DNA from: Commensalibacter communis
Lineage (GTDB): Bacteria; Pseudomonadota; Alphaproteobacteria; Acetobacterales; Acetobacteraceae
Direction of reading: 5' to 3'
Length of the DNA stretch: 64,000 nt
Assembly (NCBI RefSeq): GCF_947179015.1
Contig: NZ_CAMXCM010000005.1
Coordinates: forward strand, 57,785 to 121,784
Positions 36,903 through 46,041 of this stretch are shown here, piece by piece. A model generated the notes under the pieces. It saw only the letters and a list, made by a program, of their open reading frames with translations, was not told the origin of the DNA and did no database searches. The stretch's first letter is position 1. Each line of letters begins with the position of its first letter. Made by a program: the position numbers and the translations under genes.

Positions 36903-38595
36903 GAGTTAGTGGTTCCACAGGTGGTTTATATAGATTATTGATTTCATCTAAGGCAATTTCAACTGATTGATAGATTTTCCTACCAGTTATTTTTTCAATT
37001 AGGTCGCTTTTATAGATAATATTACGAAATTCATAATGACCTCCAGCAATGACAAGTTGTATATTCTTGCTTTGTAATAGAATATAAAGTTGATTGAAAG
37101 CATATAAAGTGCTTGCATCCCCTTGGGTCATTACAGAGGCATCAATAATAAACCAACGGATTTTTTGCTCGTCATATTGCGTGATAATACTTGCACATCG
37201 ATTAGAAAAATATTCTTCGTTATAGAAAATAACAGAGGCTTCAAACAAATAGATAATACAATGAGGAACAGGAACAGCTGTTGGTTCTAAATGTAAATTG
37301 ACAAGTTCTTTGGTATTGGGCAGCATCCCTAGTTGGGTGTCTCTTGGTTTGGCAGAGAGAGATAGGCCGTGTAGCAGAGTGATAAAGACTGCAAGAATAA
37401 TACCTTGTAAAATTCCTACCCACAATACACCTAACACAGTTAATAATACAAAAAATGCTTCTCGGTGACTGACTTTTAATAGGAAGCGAAAGGTATTAAC
37501 ATCAATAAGATTGATGGCGGTTGAGATCAGAATGACACTCAGAATTGCGGAAGGTAAAAAGCTGAGCGGATGAGCAAAAAAAGTAATAATCAGAGCAATT
37601 GTAATCGCTGAACTGATTCCTACCAGTGCGGTTTTCCCTCCAGAGTTTATACCAACAGCCGTTCTGGAATCTGCCCCTGTGACTGTAAAGCTTTGAAATA
37701 GCCCAGAGCAAATATTTGCAACCCCGAAACTAATTAGTTCTTTATTTCCGTCGACTTGTTGGCCTATTTTTGCTGCGAAACTTCGTGCGGTAATGATGCC
37801 ACTGGAAAAACTGATAAGTGTAATTGCAATAATCGTTTCAATAAAATCAGTCAAAGGGAAATTAAAAGAGGGGATGTGAAAGCTGGATAAGCCAGAAGGT
37901 AAAGTGCCAAGCATCATAATCCCATGTTGATTTAAACTAAATCCCCATGAAAGCAGTATAGAAATGATTACAGTAATAATAGGTGCAGAAATTGAAGATT
38001 TGTAATAGATACAAGCCCTAATAAAAATGAAAAAGATGATAGACAATCCAAACGTCATCCAATGGATGGATGATAAATGGTTGATGAAGAATAAAGTTTG
38101 CTCAAAAAAATTGCCAGGGGGGCTATAGATACGCGTGATAACTGATAATTGCGAAATGACTAGTTGTATACCAATACCTGCTAAATACCCCGTTAAAATT
38201 GGGCGAGATAAAAAATTGGCAATAAATCCAAATCGCAATTTGCCAGCAATGATACTGACGATACCCACCCCAATAGCAATCGCTGCCGCACCTTGGATCC
38301 TTGCATCAGGTGTTGTCAAAGCAAATGCCGTTAAGCTGACCCCAACGATGTTGCTGACGGCTGTATCAGGACCAACAATTAAGAACGGTGAAGACCCAAA
38401 GATCGCATAAATTAGAACTGGTATAATACAGGCATATAATCCAATGATAACAGGAACACCCATTAAATTTGCATATGCCAGCCCAACAGGAATAGCCACA
38501 CTTGAAACTAAGACCCCTGCGATAATATCATTAAAAGCAATAGGTAAGGTTAAACCACGTAAAGAGCGTATTCCAGCAGGTAATTGAATTTTCAT
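36895..38595 (-). CDS. SulP-family inorganic anion transporter with STAS domain
   Basis: Membrane transporter of about 566 residues. The SulP signature is at the N-terminus (FNDIIAGVLVSSVAIPVGLAYA), followed by GLYACIIP and about eleven more membrane segments. A cytosolic STAS domain occupies the last 120 residues (RWFIIDASVMTQGDASTLYAF). Likely substrates are sulfate, bicarbonate or another small anion. Two starts are possible: ATG 38595 (beginning MKIQLPAG) or ATG 38655, which overlaps the preceding gene by 29 bases; neither has a clear ribosome site. The last bases overlap the RgpF-type gene. Confidence 0.9.
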   Translation of the reverse strand: MKIQLPAGIRSLRGLTLPIAFNDIIAGVLVSSVAIPVGLAYANLMGVPVIIGLYACIIPVLIYAIFGSSPFLIVGPDTAVSNIVGVSLTAFALTTPDARIQGAAAIAIGVGIVSIIAGKLRFGFIANFLSRPILTGYLAGIGIQLVISQLSVITRIYSPPGNFFEQTLFFINHLSSIHWMTFGLSIIFFIFIRACIYYKSSISAPIITVIISILLSWGFSLNQHGIMMLGTLPSGLSSFHIPSFNFPLTDFIETIIAITLISFSSGIITARSFAAKIGQQVDGNKELISFGVANICSGLFQSFTVTGADSRTAVGINSGGKTALVGISSAITIALIITFFAHPLSFLPSAILSVILISTAINLIDVNTFRFLLKVSHREAFFVLLTVLGVLWVGILQGIILAVFITLLHGLSLSAKPRDTQLGMLPNTKELVNLHLEPTAVPVPHCIIYLFEASVIFYNEEYFSNRCASIITQYDEQKIRWFIIDASVMTQGDASTLYAFNQLYILLQSKNIQLVIAGGHYEFRNIIYKSDLIEKITGRKIYQSVEIALDEINNLYKPPVEPLTHV

Positions 38596-38626
38596 GCTAC
38601 AAAATAAAATAAATGAACGTTTTAAT

Positions 38627-39412
38627 TTATTTATCTTCTGCTTTTGATTGAGCATTGTAAAGCAATAAAGATGCTCGTTCTTTCAGTTGTGCTTGGTAGA
38701 TTTTCCAATTTGGCATGATTTTGGCAACTAAGGCATGAAATTTCTTGCTGTGATTAAGCTCTTTTGCGTGGCATAGCTCATGTATGATGACATAATCGAT
38801 ACAAGACAAGGGTGCTTTAATTAAATGTTGGTTTAATGTTATGATGCTGGGGGAACGATTAATATAACTGCCCCATCGACTGGTCATTTTTTTGATACGC
38901 AAAATTGGTGGCTGGTTCTCCCAATCGATCCATGGAATGGAGGGTTTTATAACAAGAATCCGTTCGAAAAATAGATCAAGTGCTTGAAAGCGATACCAGC
39001 TATCCAAAAGACGCTCAATTTTTTGTGGGGTGTCTTGGCGTATATTGATGTTTAGTATACCATCAATAAGTTGGATATTGGGTTTGTAATGAATATTTTC
39101 TTTAATATTTAAAGGATAATACTCTCCGAGAAAAAGATGTTTTTCAGATTGTATAAATTGAAGCTTTTCTCGTTTCTTCAGATGGTTTTGCTGTGTTTCT
39201 ATATGCTGAACGATCTTACTTGCATGTTTTTCGATAACGGCAATCAGATATGTACGGGGCGTTTTTTGTGGAGCTCGGATTTTGAGAATCTGTTCAGGGG
39301 TTATAGATAAAGAGATTTTCGGTTTTTTGGTTAAAGGATGAGGGAGATATAATTCACAAGGAATTAAATAGCCATGATAATTGAAATTGAATTTTTTTGG
39401 ATGTAAAGCCAC
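38627..39412 (-). CDS. YgjP-like M48-type zinc metallopeptidase
   Basis: A 261-residue YgjP/DUF45-family protein. The zinc motif is VIIHELCHAKELNHSKKFHAL (HExxH and the NHS-x-x-F downstream site), preceded by the family signature MTSRWGSYINR. The start is GTG. Proteins of this family are cytosolic metalloproteases of poorly known role, and genes for them are common in Alphaproteobacteria. It lies just upstream of the SulP gene. Confidence 0.92.
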   Translation of the reverse strand: MALHPKKFNFNYHGYLIPCELYLPHPLTKKPKISLSITPEQILKIRAPQKTPRTYLIAVIEKHASKIVQHIETQQNHLKKREKLQFIQSEKHLFLGEYYPLNIKENIHYKPNIQLIDGILNINIRQDTPQKIERLLDSWYRFQALDLFFERILVIKPSIPWIDWENQPPILRIKKMTSRWGSYINRSPSIITLNQHLIKAPLSCIDYVIIHELCHAKELNHSKKFHALVAKIMPNWKIYQAQLKERASLLLYNAQSKAEDK

Positions 39413-39472
39413 TATTTTACTTAGAAATTAGATAAAATTATATATGAAATATTAAGTTGATGAGAATATAGT

Positions 39473-39970
39473 CTACGACGGAGTTATTTTCTCTTTAAGA
39501 AGTGAATGTAAATCAACAGGTGCAAAATTACAGACATCAACCCCAACATCATAGGCATTTTCATAAGGCTCAATGGAACCATGCACGTGACCATATAGAT
39601 GAATAGAGCCCCGATAAAATCCAGCCCATTCTCTTATAGGGTAATGAAATAAAACGACATGAGTTCCTTCTATTTTTAGTTCCTTATATTGATGAACGGA
39701 TGTCCATTCCGATGCTCCTTGAATAGTTTTGGAGTCATGATTTCCAATAATTAAATGTTTTTTTCCATTTAACTGGGATAATAGCGGGGAAGCATCTTTT
39801 GACCAGCAAACATCGCCAAGATGATAAATTTCGTCCTCTGGTTTTACGGACTTGTTCCAATTCAATATTAATGTTTGGTTCATTTCTTCAACATTGTTGA
39901 AGGGACGGTTACACAAAGTGATAATAGATTTATGATCGAAATGTGTGTCTGATGTAAACCAAGTTGTCAT
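39473..39970 (-). CDS. Calcineurin-like metallophosphoesterase
   Basis: About 165 residues. The metal-binding motifs of the family occur in order: FTSDTHFDH at the N-terminus, HLGDVCW, IIGNHDS, VLFHYP and LYGHVHG. The ATG at 39970 is chosen because it puts the first motif at residue 7, as in relatives; 19 in-frame codons upstream are hydrophobic and not conserved-looking. Likely a cytosolic phosphodiesterase or phosphatase on an unknown small substrate. Confidence 0.9.
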   Translation of the reverse strand: MTTWFTSDTHFDHKSIITLCNRPFNNVEEMNQTLILNWNKSVKPEDEIYHLGDVCWSKDASPLLSQLNGKKHLIIGNHDSKTIQGASEWTSVHQYKELKIEGTHVVLFHYPIREWAGFYRGSIHLYGHVHGSIEPYENAYDVGVDVCNFAPVDLHSLLKEKITPS

Positions 39971-40105
39971 GATAATTTCAATAAATAAAAAGAGTAGAGT
40001 AAGTGGGTATATTAACGGTATTAACAATTATATTAAAGATATTATCATGAACAGTATTAGCTAAAAATGTATGTAAAATTTAATTTTACATACATTTTTA
40101 AGAAA

Positions 40106-40393
40106 TTATCCTAGTATTTTACCAATTACACCACCAACTAATGGAAGGCTGGTAAGTGTGGATTCAATTTGTCCACCGACTTGGGAACCGATAGCAGTCC
40201 CAACATCTTTTCCTAGGGTAGGAAGTAAGTTTGAGAGGTTTACATTACCTAGAACAGGAAGTTGAACATTTAGATATGAGCTGATTAAGTTATAGCCGAA
40301 ATTTCCGACATTTCCGCCGATGCTTGACAAACCATCTTTGATAAATCCAGCACCAGCTACGGTTTGAATTTCTACGATACTAAGTTCTCTCAT
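40106..40393 (-). CDS. Small double-glycine-leader peptide, bacteriocin/microcin-like
   Basis: A 95-residue protein. The first 15 residues (MRELSIVEIQTVAGA) match the leader of peptides processed by C39-peptidase ABC exporters (EL-S-x-x-E-I-x-x-V-x-G-A/G). The remaining 80 residues are Gly/Leu/Ser/Val-rich, Cys-free and nearly uncharged, with many GG pairs and small-residue repeats (SIGGNVGNFGYN, LPLVGGVIGKILG), as in class II bacteriocins and microcins. The ATG at 40393 has GGTGA five bases upstream and places the leader exactly at the N-terminus; in-frame Met codons at 40405 and 40447 lack a ribosome site. No exporter or immunity gene is adjacent. Confidence 0.7.
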   Translation of the reverse strand: MRELSIVEIQTVAGAGFIKDGLSSIGGNVGNFGYNLISSYLNVQLPVLGNVNLSNLLPTLGKDVGTAIGSQVGGQIESTLTSLPLVGGVIGKILG

Positions 40394-40697
40394 TTTAATC
40401 ACCATAATGTTATATAACGATATTATCTCAATGCATATATGAGACAATATCGATTTTATAATAAATAAAAAAACATAACAAGTTGAATTTCATTGGGAAT
40501 TTTTAAATATTTAGTTGTGTGCAAATAATCACGCATTTTATAAAGAAATAAACGCATAATATATTATAATAATATTAAATACGGTTTTTATCAGTATAGA
40601 GTCTACGGATTATATAGGATAAAAATAGTGTTAAAATTTAGGGAGTAAATATGACTATAAAGCATATAAATTGTTAAAGCTATATATGCTGATTAAG
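40394..40697. other. AT-rich intergenic region between bacteriocin-like gene and tRNA-Gln
   Basis: 304 bases without a credible gene. It should hold the promoter of the small peptide gene (minus strand) and the 3' trailer of tRNA-Gln. No repeats or integrase-like att core were recognised beside the tRNA. Confidence 0.4.
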
Positions 40698-40772
40698 TGG
40701 CTGGGGTGGGAGGGATCGAACCTCCGAATGGCGGAATCAAAATCCGCTGCCTTACCGCTTGGCTACACCCCA
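40698..40772 (-). tRNA. tRNA-Gln (anticodon TTG)
   Basis: On the minus strand the acceptor TGGGGTG pairs with CACCCCA, the D arm is GCC-AAGCGGTAA-GGC, the anticodon stem GCGGA/TCCGC encloses loop TTTTGAT (anticodon TTG), and the T arm is GGAGG-TTCGATC-CCTCC. The CCA end is encoded (40698-40700). It reads CAA codons for glutamine. Confidence 0.96.
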
Positions 40773-40844
40773 ACGTTGGTCACGAAGCAACTTTTAGACG
40801 ATTTCTTTATGGACGTAAAGAGGAAAAATGCATTTTTTTAATTT

Positions 40845-41480
40845 TTATTCATTTTTTTCAGAAATAAAGGGCTCATCTTGATGTTCAGGCTGGTTCTCTG
40901 GTGCTAAATGGTCATTTTTTACGACAAAATAAGGTGAAAATTTCCCTGCTTTTTTAATGGTTTGATCGAGGGATGCCATCGTTTGTGATAAATCAGCGGT
41001 ATCGTCTTTGATCCAAACACGCATATTGAGTGCCCAGATGCCTGTTAATCCTTTGATACAAGCAAGTCCTCTGATTCCATTTGTTTTAATTTGTGCTGAT
41101 TCTGCAATCCACTTCATACTGTTCTGGGTTGCAACGCCCATGATAACGGCAAGGGCAGGGTTAAAAGGTAAATTATGCAATGCAGAGATAAACCCTTTTC
41201 GATAATCCTGGAAAAAATCAAAGCGGCTCATGAATAAATCGAATAAATAATCTGCCACAACTTGTCCGTGATAGGCTTGTTCCAATGCAGATTCATCCGC
41301 TAAACGATTTAAATATAGCAGTAAAGATGATTTACATGGGAATCGTTGACGTGCTGTATGAGTGGGAATGTCTGCTTGTCGTGCAGCTTCGACAATAGAC
41401 ATTTGGTTCCATCCTTGCTCTGCAGCAATGTTCATTGCACTATTAAGAAGTTTCAGGTTTAGTTCTTCGTTATTCATCAT
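40845..41480 (-). CDS. TetR-type regulator, COQ9-like
   Basis: A 211-residue protein. The N-terminal TetR helix-turn-helix (about residues 10-55: AMNIAAEQGWNQMSIVEAAR followed by IPTHTARQRFPCKSSLLLYL) is followed by a helical ligand domain. Similarity to alphaproteobacterial COQ9/TetR proteins is suggested by AAEQGW at the N-terminus and WIKDDTADLSQTMASLDQTI near the C-terminus; such proteins may help ubiquinone synthesis instead of binding DNA. UbiK, which acts in the same pathway, is encoded 1.3 kb away on the same strand. It heads away from the tRNA and is downstream of proC. Confidence 0.75.
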   Translation of the reverse strand: MMNNEELNLKLLNSAMNIAAEQGWNQMSIVEAARQADIPTHTARQRFPCKSSLLLYLNRLADESALEQAYHGQVVADYLFDLFMSRFDFFQDYRKGFISALHNLPFNPALAVIMGVATQNSMKWIAESAQIKTNGIRGLACIKGLTGIWALNMRVWIKDDTADLSQTMASLDQTIKKAGKFSPYFVVKNDHLAPENQPEHQDEPFISEKNE

Positions 41481-41534
41481 ATACGTCCAAGATTATGAAA
41501 GACTTATTGAGCACAATAAGTCTATTGATTGCAA

Positions 41535-42332
41535 TTAAGAAGCCATTTCTTTTGATCGATCAGCAGCGGCTTGAATGGCTTTGGATAAAGAATCAGGCCA
41601 TGCTTTTGAATCAATTAAGACATTAACGGCGCGCTCTGTAATGCCCCCTGGTGTTGCGACGGCTTTGCGTAATGCTTCGGATTCTTGACTGGAATTGCCC
41701 AACAAAGCTGCTGACCCAACAACTGTTTGTCTTGCCAATAAGCGAGCCAACTCTGTTGAAAGTCCTTTTTCTTCACCAACTTTTTGTAATAATTCAGCCA
41801 ACAAGAAAATATAAGCGGGACCACAGCCTGCAATTGCAGTTGCTACGTCCATTTCTTTTTCTGAATCGAGCCAAGCAACTTCACCAACAGCATGCAATAA
41901 ATCATCCGCAAGTTGTTTTTGTTGGTCGGTTACTGTGGGGCCAGCAACAACAGAAGTCATTCCTAGTCCAAGTTCTGATGGAGTATTTGGCATAACACGC
42001 ACAACGGGTTGTTGATCTCCGAATTGGTTTTTCAGCCAAGTAAGATCACGCCCCCCTAAGACAGATAAAATAACAGCTTCTTTTGTCCAAGGTGCCAAAG
42101 AAGGGATAATTTCCGCAGCTTGGGCAGGTTTCATGGCTAAAATAATGGCTTTGGGTTTGAACGCTTTGGGAATTTCGGCAGTGGATTGTACATGTTGATG
42201 CGGTGACGGTAACTCAAGTGTGTGCCGATGAACAATAACCGAGGTCTCTAGCCCTTTTTTCAACCATCCTTTTAACATTGCATGTCCCATGTGACCGCAA
42301 CCAATTAACAGAATAGAGGGTAAATTTGCCAT
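41535..42332 (-). CDS. proC: Pyrroline-5-carboxylate reductase
   Basis: Last step of proline synthesis, reducing pyrroline-5-carboxylate with NAD(P)H. At 265 residues it is full length. It starts with the Rossmann motif LLIGCGHMGHAM, has RVMPNTPSELGLGMT near the middle and the C-terminal signature VATPGGITERAVNVL. AAGGAA is eight bases upstream of the ATG. It is followed on the same strand by the TetR-like gene. proA of the same pathway is at 52700. Confidence 0.97.
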   Translation of the reverse strand: MANLPSILLIGCGHMGHAMLKGWLKKGLETSVIVHRHTLELPSPHQHVQSTAEIPKAFKPKAIILAMKPAQAAEIIPSLAPWTKEAVILSVLGGRDLTWLKNQFGDQQPVVRVMPNTPSELGLGMTSVVAGPTVTDQQKQLADDLLHAVGEVAWLDSEKEMDVATAIAGCGPAYIFLLAELLQKVGEEKGLSTELARLLARQTVVGSAALLGNSSQESEALRKAVATPGGITERAVNVLIDSKAWPDSLSKAIQAAADRSKEMAS

Positions 42333-42359
42333 GAGTAAATTCCTTTAATGAATTATAAA

Positions 42360-42692
42360 TTAAGAGATTCTTGTTCCGTTGGGAACTTGGCGTTCAATGG
42401 TTGAAATGACGATTCCTTGATCTGTTTCAAATCCCGTCAGTAAAAATTGTGATCGAAAAGGACCGATTTGTTTTTCTGGAAAATTAATGACACCGATAAT
42501 TTGTTTGCCAATTAATTCTTCTTTTGTATAAAGGCTGACAATTTGTGCGCTGGTTTTGCGTTCGCCATAGGCTCCGAAATCTACCCATACTTTGTAAGCA
42601 GGTTTCCGAGCCTCTGGGAATTCTTCGACTTTAATAATGGTGCCAGCAACCATCACGACTTTTTCAAAATCTGTCCATTCAATGAGATCCAT
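42360..42692 (-). CDS. csaA: tRNA-binding/chaperone-like protein CsaA
   Basis: A 110-residue CsaA protein with an OB-fold tRNA-binding domain. It has [36 protein letters not shown] and the C-terminal [13 protein letters not shown]. CsaA has export-chaperone-like activity in some bacteria. AAGGAAA precedes the ATG. It lies 27 bases upstream of proC and is probably co-transcribed with it. Confidence 0.94.
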   Translation of the reverse strand: MDLIEWTDFEKVVMVAGTIIKVEEFPEARKPAYKVWVDFGAYGERKTSAQIVSLYTKEELIGKQIIGVINFPEKQIGPFRSQFLLTGFETDQGIVISTIERQVPNGTRIS

Positions 42693-42768
42693 TTGAGGTT
42701 TCCTTTTAAAAAGAGGATGACGGGCTTGATTTTATTTTTCAATAAAATAGCGATGGTTAACGTCAATT

Positions 42769-43035
42769 TTATTGATTTTTATTTTCCAGTTTTGCAAGGC
42801 GTTCTTCGAGCACTTGCACTTGTTCTTCTAATTTTTCTTGCGCAGAACGGGTGCGGCTGGCAATTTCGGTCATAATTTCGAATTCTTCACGGCGGACAAG
42901 GTGCAATGTTGATAAAATTTCATCCACGCGTCCTTTGACAATGCCAGAGATTTCCTCTTTGATTCCGCCAAAGACAGAAAAAGCACTGCCAGCGGCTTTT
43001 GACGCGTCGCCAAATATTTTTTTAGGATCAGACAT
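42769..43035 (-). CDS. ubiK: Ubiquinone biosynthesis accessory factor UbiK (BMFP family)
   Basis: An 88-residue protein with an amphipathic N-terminal half (SVFGGIKEEISGIVKGRVDEI) and a C-terminal coiled coil (KLEEQVQVLEERLAKLE), the layout of the UbiK/YqiC trimer that helps aerobic ubiquinone synthesis and binds membranes. GGGA lies nine bases before the ATG. It begins the minus-strand set ending with the TetR/COQ9-like gene. Confidence 0.92.
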   Translation of the reverse strand: MSDPKKIFGDASKAAGSAFSVFGGIKEEISGIVKGRVDEILSTLHLVRREEFEIMTEIASRTRSAQEKLEEQVQVLEERLAKLENKNQ

Positions 43036-43159
43036 AATTTATATTCCCAGTTAAAAAAGTGGATATAGAGACTAGTATAATTCATTATAGCTAGGTATCA
43101 TGCAATTTGTAAATTTGTCTTTGGTTTTTAACTTACAATCTTTGTATTCGAAACATATT

Positions 43160-44143
43160 ATGATTATTATTACTGGTGCGACTGGATTTATTGGTTCTTG
43201 CTTACAAGCAAAGCTGTATGCGTTAAAAGAAGAAACAATTATCGTGGATTGGCTCGGGGATCAAGGGAAATGGCGTAATATTGCCAAGCATGCTCCAGAC
43301 GCTTTGATTGCGCCAGAAGCTTTAGACGAATTTCTAAAGACCGCTAAAAATGTGAACGCTGTTGTTCATCTGGGCGCAATTAGTGAAACCACTGCTCGTG
43401 ATGGGGATTTGGTTTGGCAGACCAATGTCGATTTATCGATGAAGTTATGGAAATGGTGTGCTGAACATCAGGTCAGATTTATCTATGCGTCCTCTGCTGC
43501 GACCTATGGTGGGGCGAATAAAGCCTCGGAATTCACAGATAACCACAGCATTATTCATCAGTTAAAACCTTTGAATTTATATGGTTGGTCTAAACAAGTT
43601 TTTGATATGCAAATATTGAAAATGGTAAGAAATCAACAACCTACTCCCCCACAGTGGGTAGGGTTAAAGTTCTTTAATGTGTATGGACCAAATGAATATC
43701 ATAAAGGAAAAATGATTTCAGTGGTCAAAGTAAAGTTTGACGATATTGCCCAAGGAAATGCCCCCAAACTCTTTAAATCTGATCAAGCCCATTTGGCTGA
43801 TGGGGGACAAGCCCGTGATTTTATCTGGGTTGGGGATGTGGTTGATATGATTTTATGGTTCCTAGAGAATCCTACTGCGATCAGCGGTATTTATAATTGT
43901 GGAACGGGACAAGCCAGAACCTATCTAGATTTGGCATATGCGGTTTGTAGTGCAATGAATGTAGATAAGACAGTTGATTTTATTGAAATGCCAGAGGCGT
44001 TAAAAGGGCAATATCAATATTTTACGCAAGCCAACATGGATAAAATAAGAAAAGCTGGATATACGAAATCATTCACATCATTAGAGGATGGAATAGGACA
44101 ATATATTCACGACTACTTGCGTAAATCAGATTCTTACCTGTAA
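43160..44143 (+). CDS. hldD: ADP-glyceromanno-heptose 6-epimerase
   Basis: A 327-residue short-chain NAD(P)-dependent epimerase that converts ADP-D-glycero- to ADP-L-glycero-manno-heptose for the LPS core. The protein starts MIIITGATGFIGS (TGxxGxxG), and has the catalytic YGWSKQVFD (YxxxK) and HLADGGQARDFIWVGDV, diagnostic for HldD. The start at 43160 puts the Rossmann strand at the N-terminus; the longer frame from 43100 adds 20 implausible residues. It is the first gene of the plus-strand set leading to lgt. Confidence 0.92.
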   Translation: MIIITGATGFIGSCLQAKLYALKEETIIVDWLGDQGKWRNIAKHAPDALIAPEALDEFLKTAKNVNAVVHLGAISETTARDGDLVWQTNVDLSMKLWKWCAEHQVRFIYASSAATYGGANKASEFTDNHSIIHQLKPLNLYGWSKQVFDMQILKMVRNQQPTPPQWVGLKFFNVYGPNEYHKGKMISVVKVKFDDIAQGNAPKLFKSDQAHLADGGQARDFIWVGDVVDMILWFLENPTAISGIYNCGTGQARTYLDLAYAVCSAMNVDKTVDFIEMPEALKGQYQYFTQANMDKIRKAGYTKSFTSLEDGIGQYIHDYLRKSDSYL

Positions 44144-44183
44144 ATAATTTTTTTGATTATTTCATTGAAAGATAAAGCTGCTT

Positions 44184-45011
44184 ATGTTTGGTCCATTGTA
44201 TTATCCTAATTTTAATCCTGTGATGTTACAGATTGGTCCATTATCCATTCGTTGGTATGCAATGGCATATATCACGGCATTGATTTGCGGATGGTTATTG
44301 GTGCGTCGTTTGGTGCGTAAAGACCCGATTGTCGCAACCAAAGAGCAAGTCGATGATTTTCTAACATGGGCGACACTTGGGGTAATTTTAGGGGGGCGAT
44401 TGGGATATTGTCTCTTCTACCAACCTGGATATTATTTACCTCATCCTTTGGAAATTTTCAAAGTTTGGCATGGCGGAATGTCCTTTCACGGTGGCGCGTT
44501 GGGTGTGATTATTGCCCTGATCTTATTTAGCCGTAAATATAAGTTGAGCTTCCTTGGGTTTTCTGATCGTGTAACGACAGTTGTTCCTTTAGGTTTAGGT
44601 CTTGGGCGTTTTGCCAATTTTATTAATCATGAATTGGTCGGACGAGTTGCCCCTGATTGGCTGCCATGGCGAATGTTTTATCCGAATGTAGTGGGTGCCA
44701 GACATCCTTCTGAACTGTATGAATGTCTGTTGGAAGGGGTTGTATTATTCAGCATTATGATGATTTTAGCCTATCGTAAATCCATTCGTGAACATGCAGG
44801 GTTACTGTCTGGGATTTTCTTGCTAGGTTATGCGATTGCACGCAGTTTTTGTGAGTTGTTCCGTGAACCTGATGATTTCCTAGGATTTATTGTTGGGGGT
44901 ATTACAATGGGTCAGATTTTATGTATACCGATGGTTATTGCGGGATCTTTCTTTATTTGGCAATCTTTCCGTCTTCCTAAACTTAAAGGGTTAACCGTCG
45001 AGAATGACTAA
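44184..45011 (+). CDS. lgt: Prolipoprotein diacylglyceryl transferase
   Basis: Inner-membrane enzyme that adds diacylglycerol from phosphatidylglycerol to the lipobox Cys of prolipoproteins. It has 275 residues and seven membrane segments. The Lgt signatures are present: LGGRLGYCLFY, GGMSFHGGALGV and GLGLGRFANFINHELVGR. It overlaps the next gene by eight bases, a compact lgt-midA-pgeF operon typical of Alphaproteobacteria. It would process the lipoproteins predicted elsewhere in this window. Confidence 0.97.
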   Translation: MFGPLYYPNFNPVMLQIGPLSIRWYAMAYITALICGWLLVRRLVRKDPIVATKEQVDDFLTWATLGVILGGRLGYCLFYQPGYYLPHPLEIFKVWHGGMSFHGGALGVIIALILFSRKYKLSFLGFSDRVTTVVPLGLGLGRFANFINHELVGRVAPDWLPWRMFYPNVVGARHPSELYECLLEGVVLFSIMMILAYRKSIREHAGLLSGIFLLGYAIARSFCELFREPDDFLGFIVGGITMGQILCIPMVIAGSFFIWQSFRLPKLKGLTVEND

Positions 45012-46041
45012 CAGTCAACCCATCAGACTGGATCACTTTATGGCGGCTGCGAATGCTGCCTATTATGGACAAAAAAATCCTTTTGCTGATTTTATAACAG
45101 CACCAGAAATTTCCCAAATGTTTGGCGAATTAATTGCGGCGTGGGTTATTGCTGTTATTCATACTATGCCTGATGATTCAGCCATCACGTTAGTAGAGGC
45201 TGGACCAGGTCAAGGCACATTAATGGCAGATATGTTGCGCGTCATTCGCCAAGCTGCACCTGATATTTATCAAAATTGTTCGGTTATTTTTGTCGAAACC
45301 TCTGAACGGTTGCGGCAAATACAAAAACAAGCCATTGCACATCATACAGATATATCCGTGCGTTGGTATGATTCCATTGACTCAATTCCTTCTCAGCCGA
45401 TGATTTTGGTGGCTAATGAGTTTTTAGATGCCCTGCCTATTCGTCAATTTGTAAAAGTAAGTTCTGGTGAATGGGCAGAGCATTATGTATATCAAGGACA
45501 ATTATTCCAAAAACAAGTAGCCGATTTGCCGAAAGCTCCCATCTTTCAGCGTCCCGTGAGAGAAGGGGATATTGTCGAGGTCTGTGAAGCTGGACAAGAT
45601 ATTATCAAGACTATAGCGCAAAGAATATATAAAGATGGTGGGGCAGCGTTGTTTATTGATTATGGATATGCCAGCCCTGTATGGGGTGATACGTTGCAAG
45701 CCATTGCGGGTGGGGAAAAAGTTTCCCCTTTTATTGATCCTGGTGAAGCAGATTTAACGGCTCATATTGATTTTTTAGCATTAAAAGAAATTGTGATAGC
45801 AACAGGTGCGCGGGCTTATGGTATTCAAACTCAGGGTGAGTTTTTAAAACAACTAGGGTTACTTGTCAGAGCAAAAATGTTGGCAGCACGTGCTACGGAA
45901 ATAGAACAAAAACAAATCGCAGAGGCTGTGTATCGCTTAATAGACCCCAGTGAAATGGGTGATCTATTCAAAGTCATGGCGATTATGCATGCTGATTTAC
46001 CGATACCTCCTGCATTTGAATTAAATAAGGAAATAAAATAA
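45004..46041 (+). CDS. MidA/NDUFAF7-family SAM-dependent methyltransferase
   Basis: A 345-residue class I methyltransferase-like protein of the NDUFAF7/MidA family. It has the N-terminal PFADFITAPEISQMFGELIA, motif I VEAGPGQGTLMADML and ANEFLDALPIRQFV. In mitochondria the homologue methylates an Arg of complex I subunit NDUFS2 during assembly, and the bacterial role may be similar. It fits with the NDUFA12 homologue at 18556. It is coupled to lgt by an 8-base overlap and abuts pgeF with no gap. Confidence 0.94.
   Translation: MTNSQPIRLDHFMAAANAAYYGQKNPFADFITAPEISQMFGELIAAWVIAVIHTMPDDSAITLVEAGPGQGTLMADMLRVIRQAAPDIYQNCSVIFVETSERLRQIQKQAIAHHTDISVRWYDSIDSIPSQPMILVANEFLDALPIRQFVKVSSGEWAEHYVYQGQLFQKQVADLPKAPIFQRPVREGDIVEVCEAGQDIIKTIAQRIYKDGGAALFIDYGYASPVWGDTLQAIAGGEKVSPFIDPGEADLTAHIDFLALKEIVIATGARAYGIQTQGEFLKQLGLLVRAKMLAARATEIEQKQIAEAVYRLIDPSEMGDLFKVMAIMHADLPIPPAFELNKEIK

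Noticed and set aside
40698..40772. tRNA-Gln as an integration site for a mobile element
   Set aside because: No integrase, direct repeat of the tRNA 3' end or other element boundary was seen on either side.
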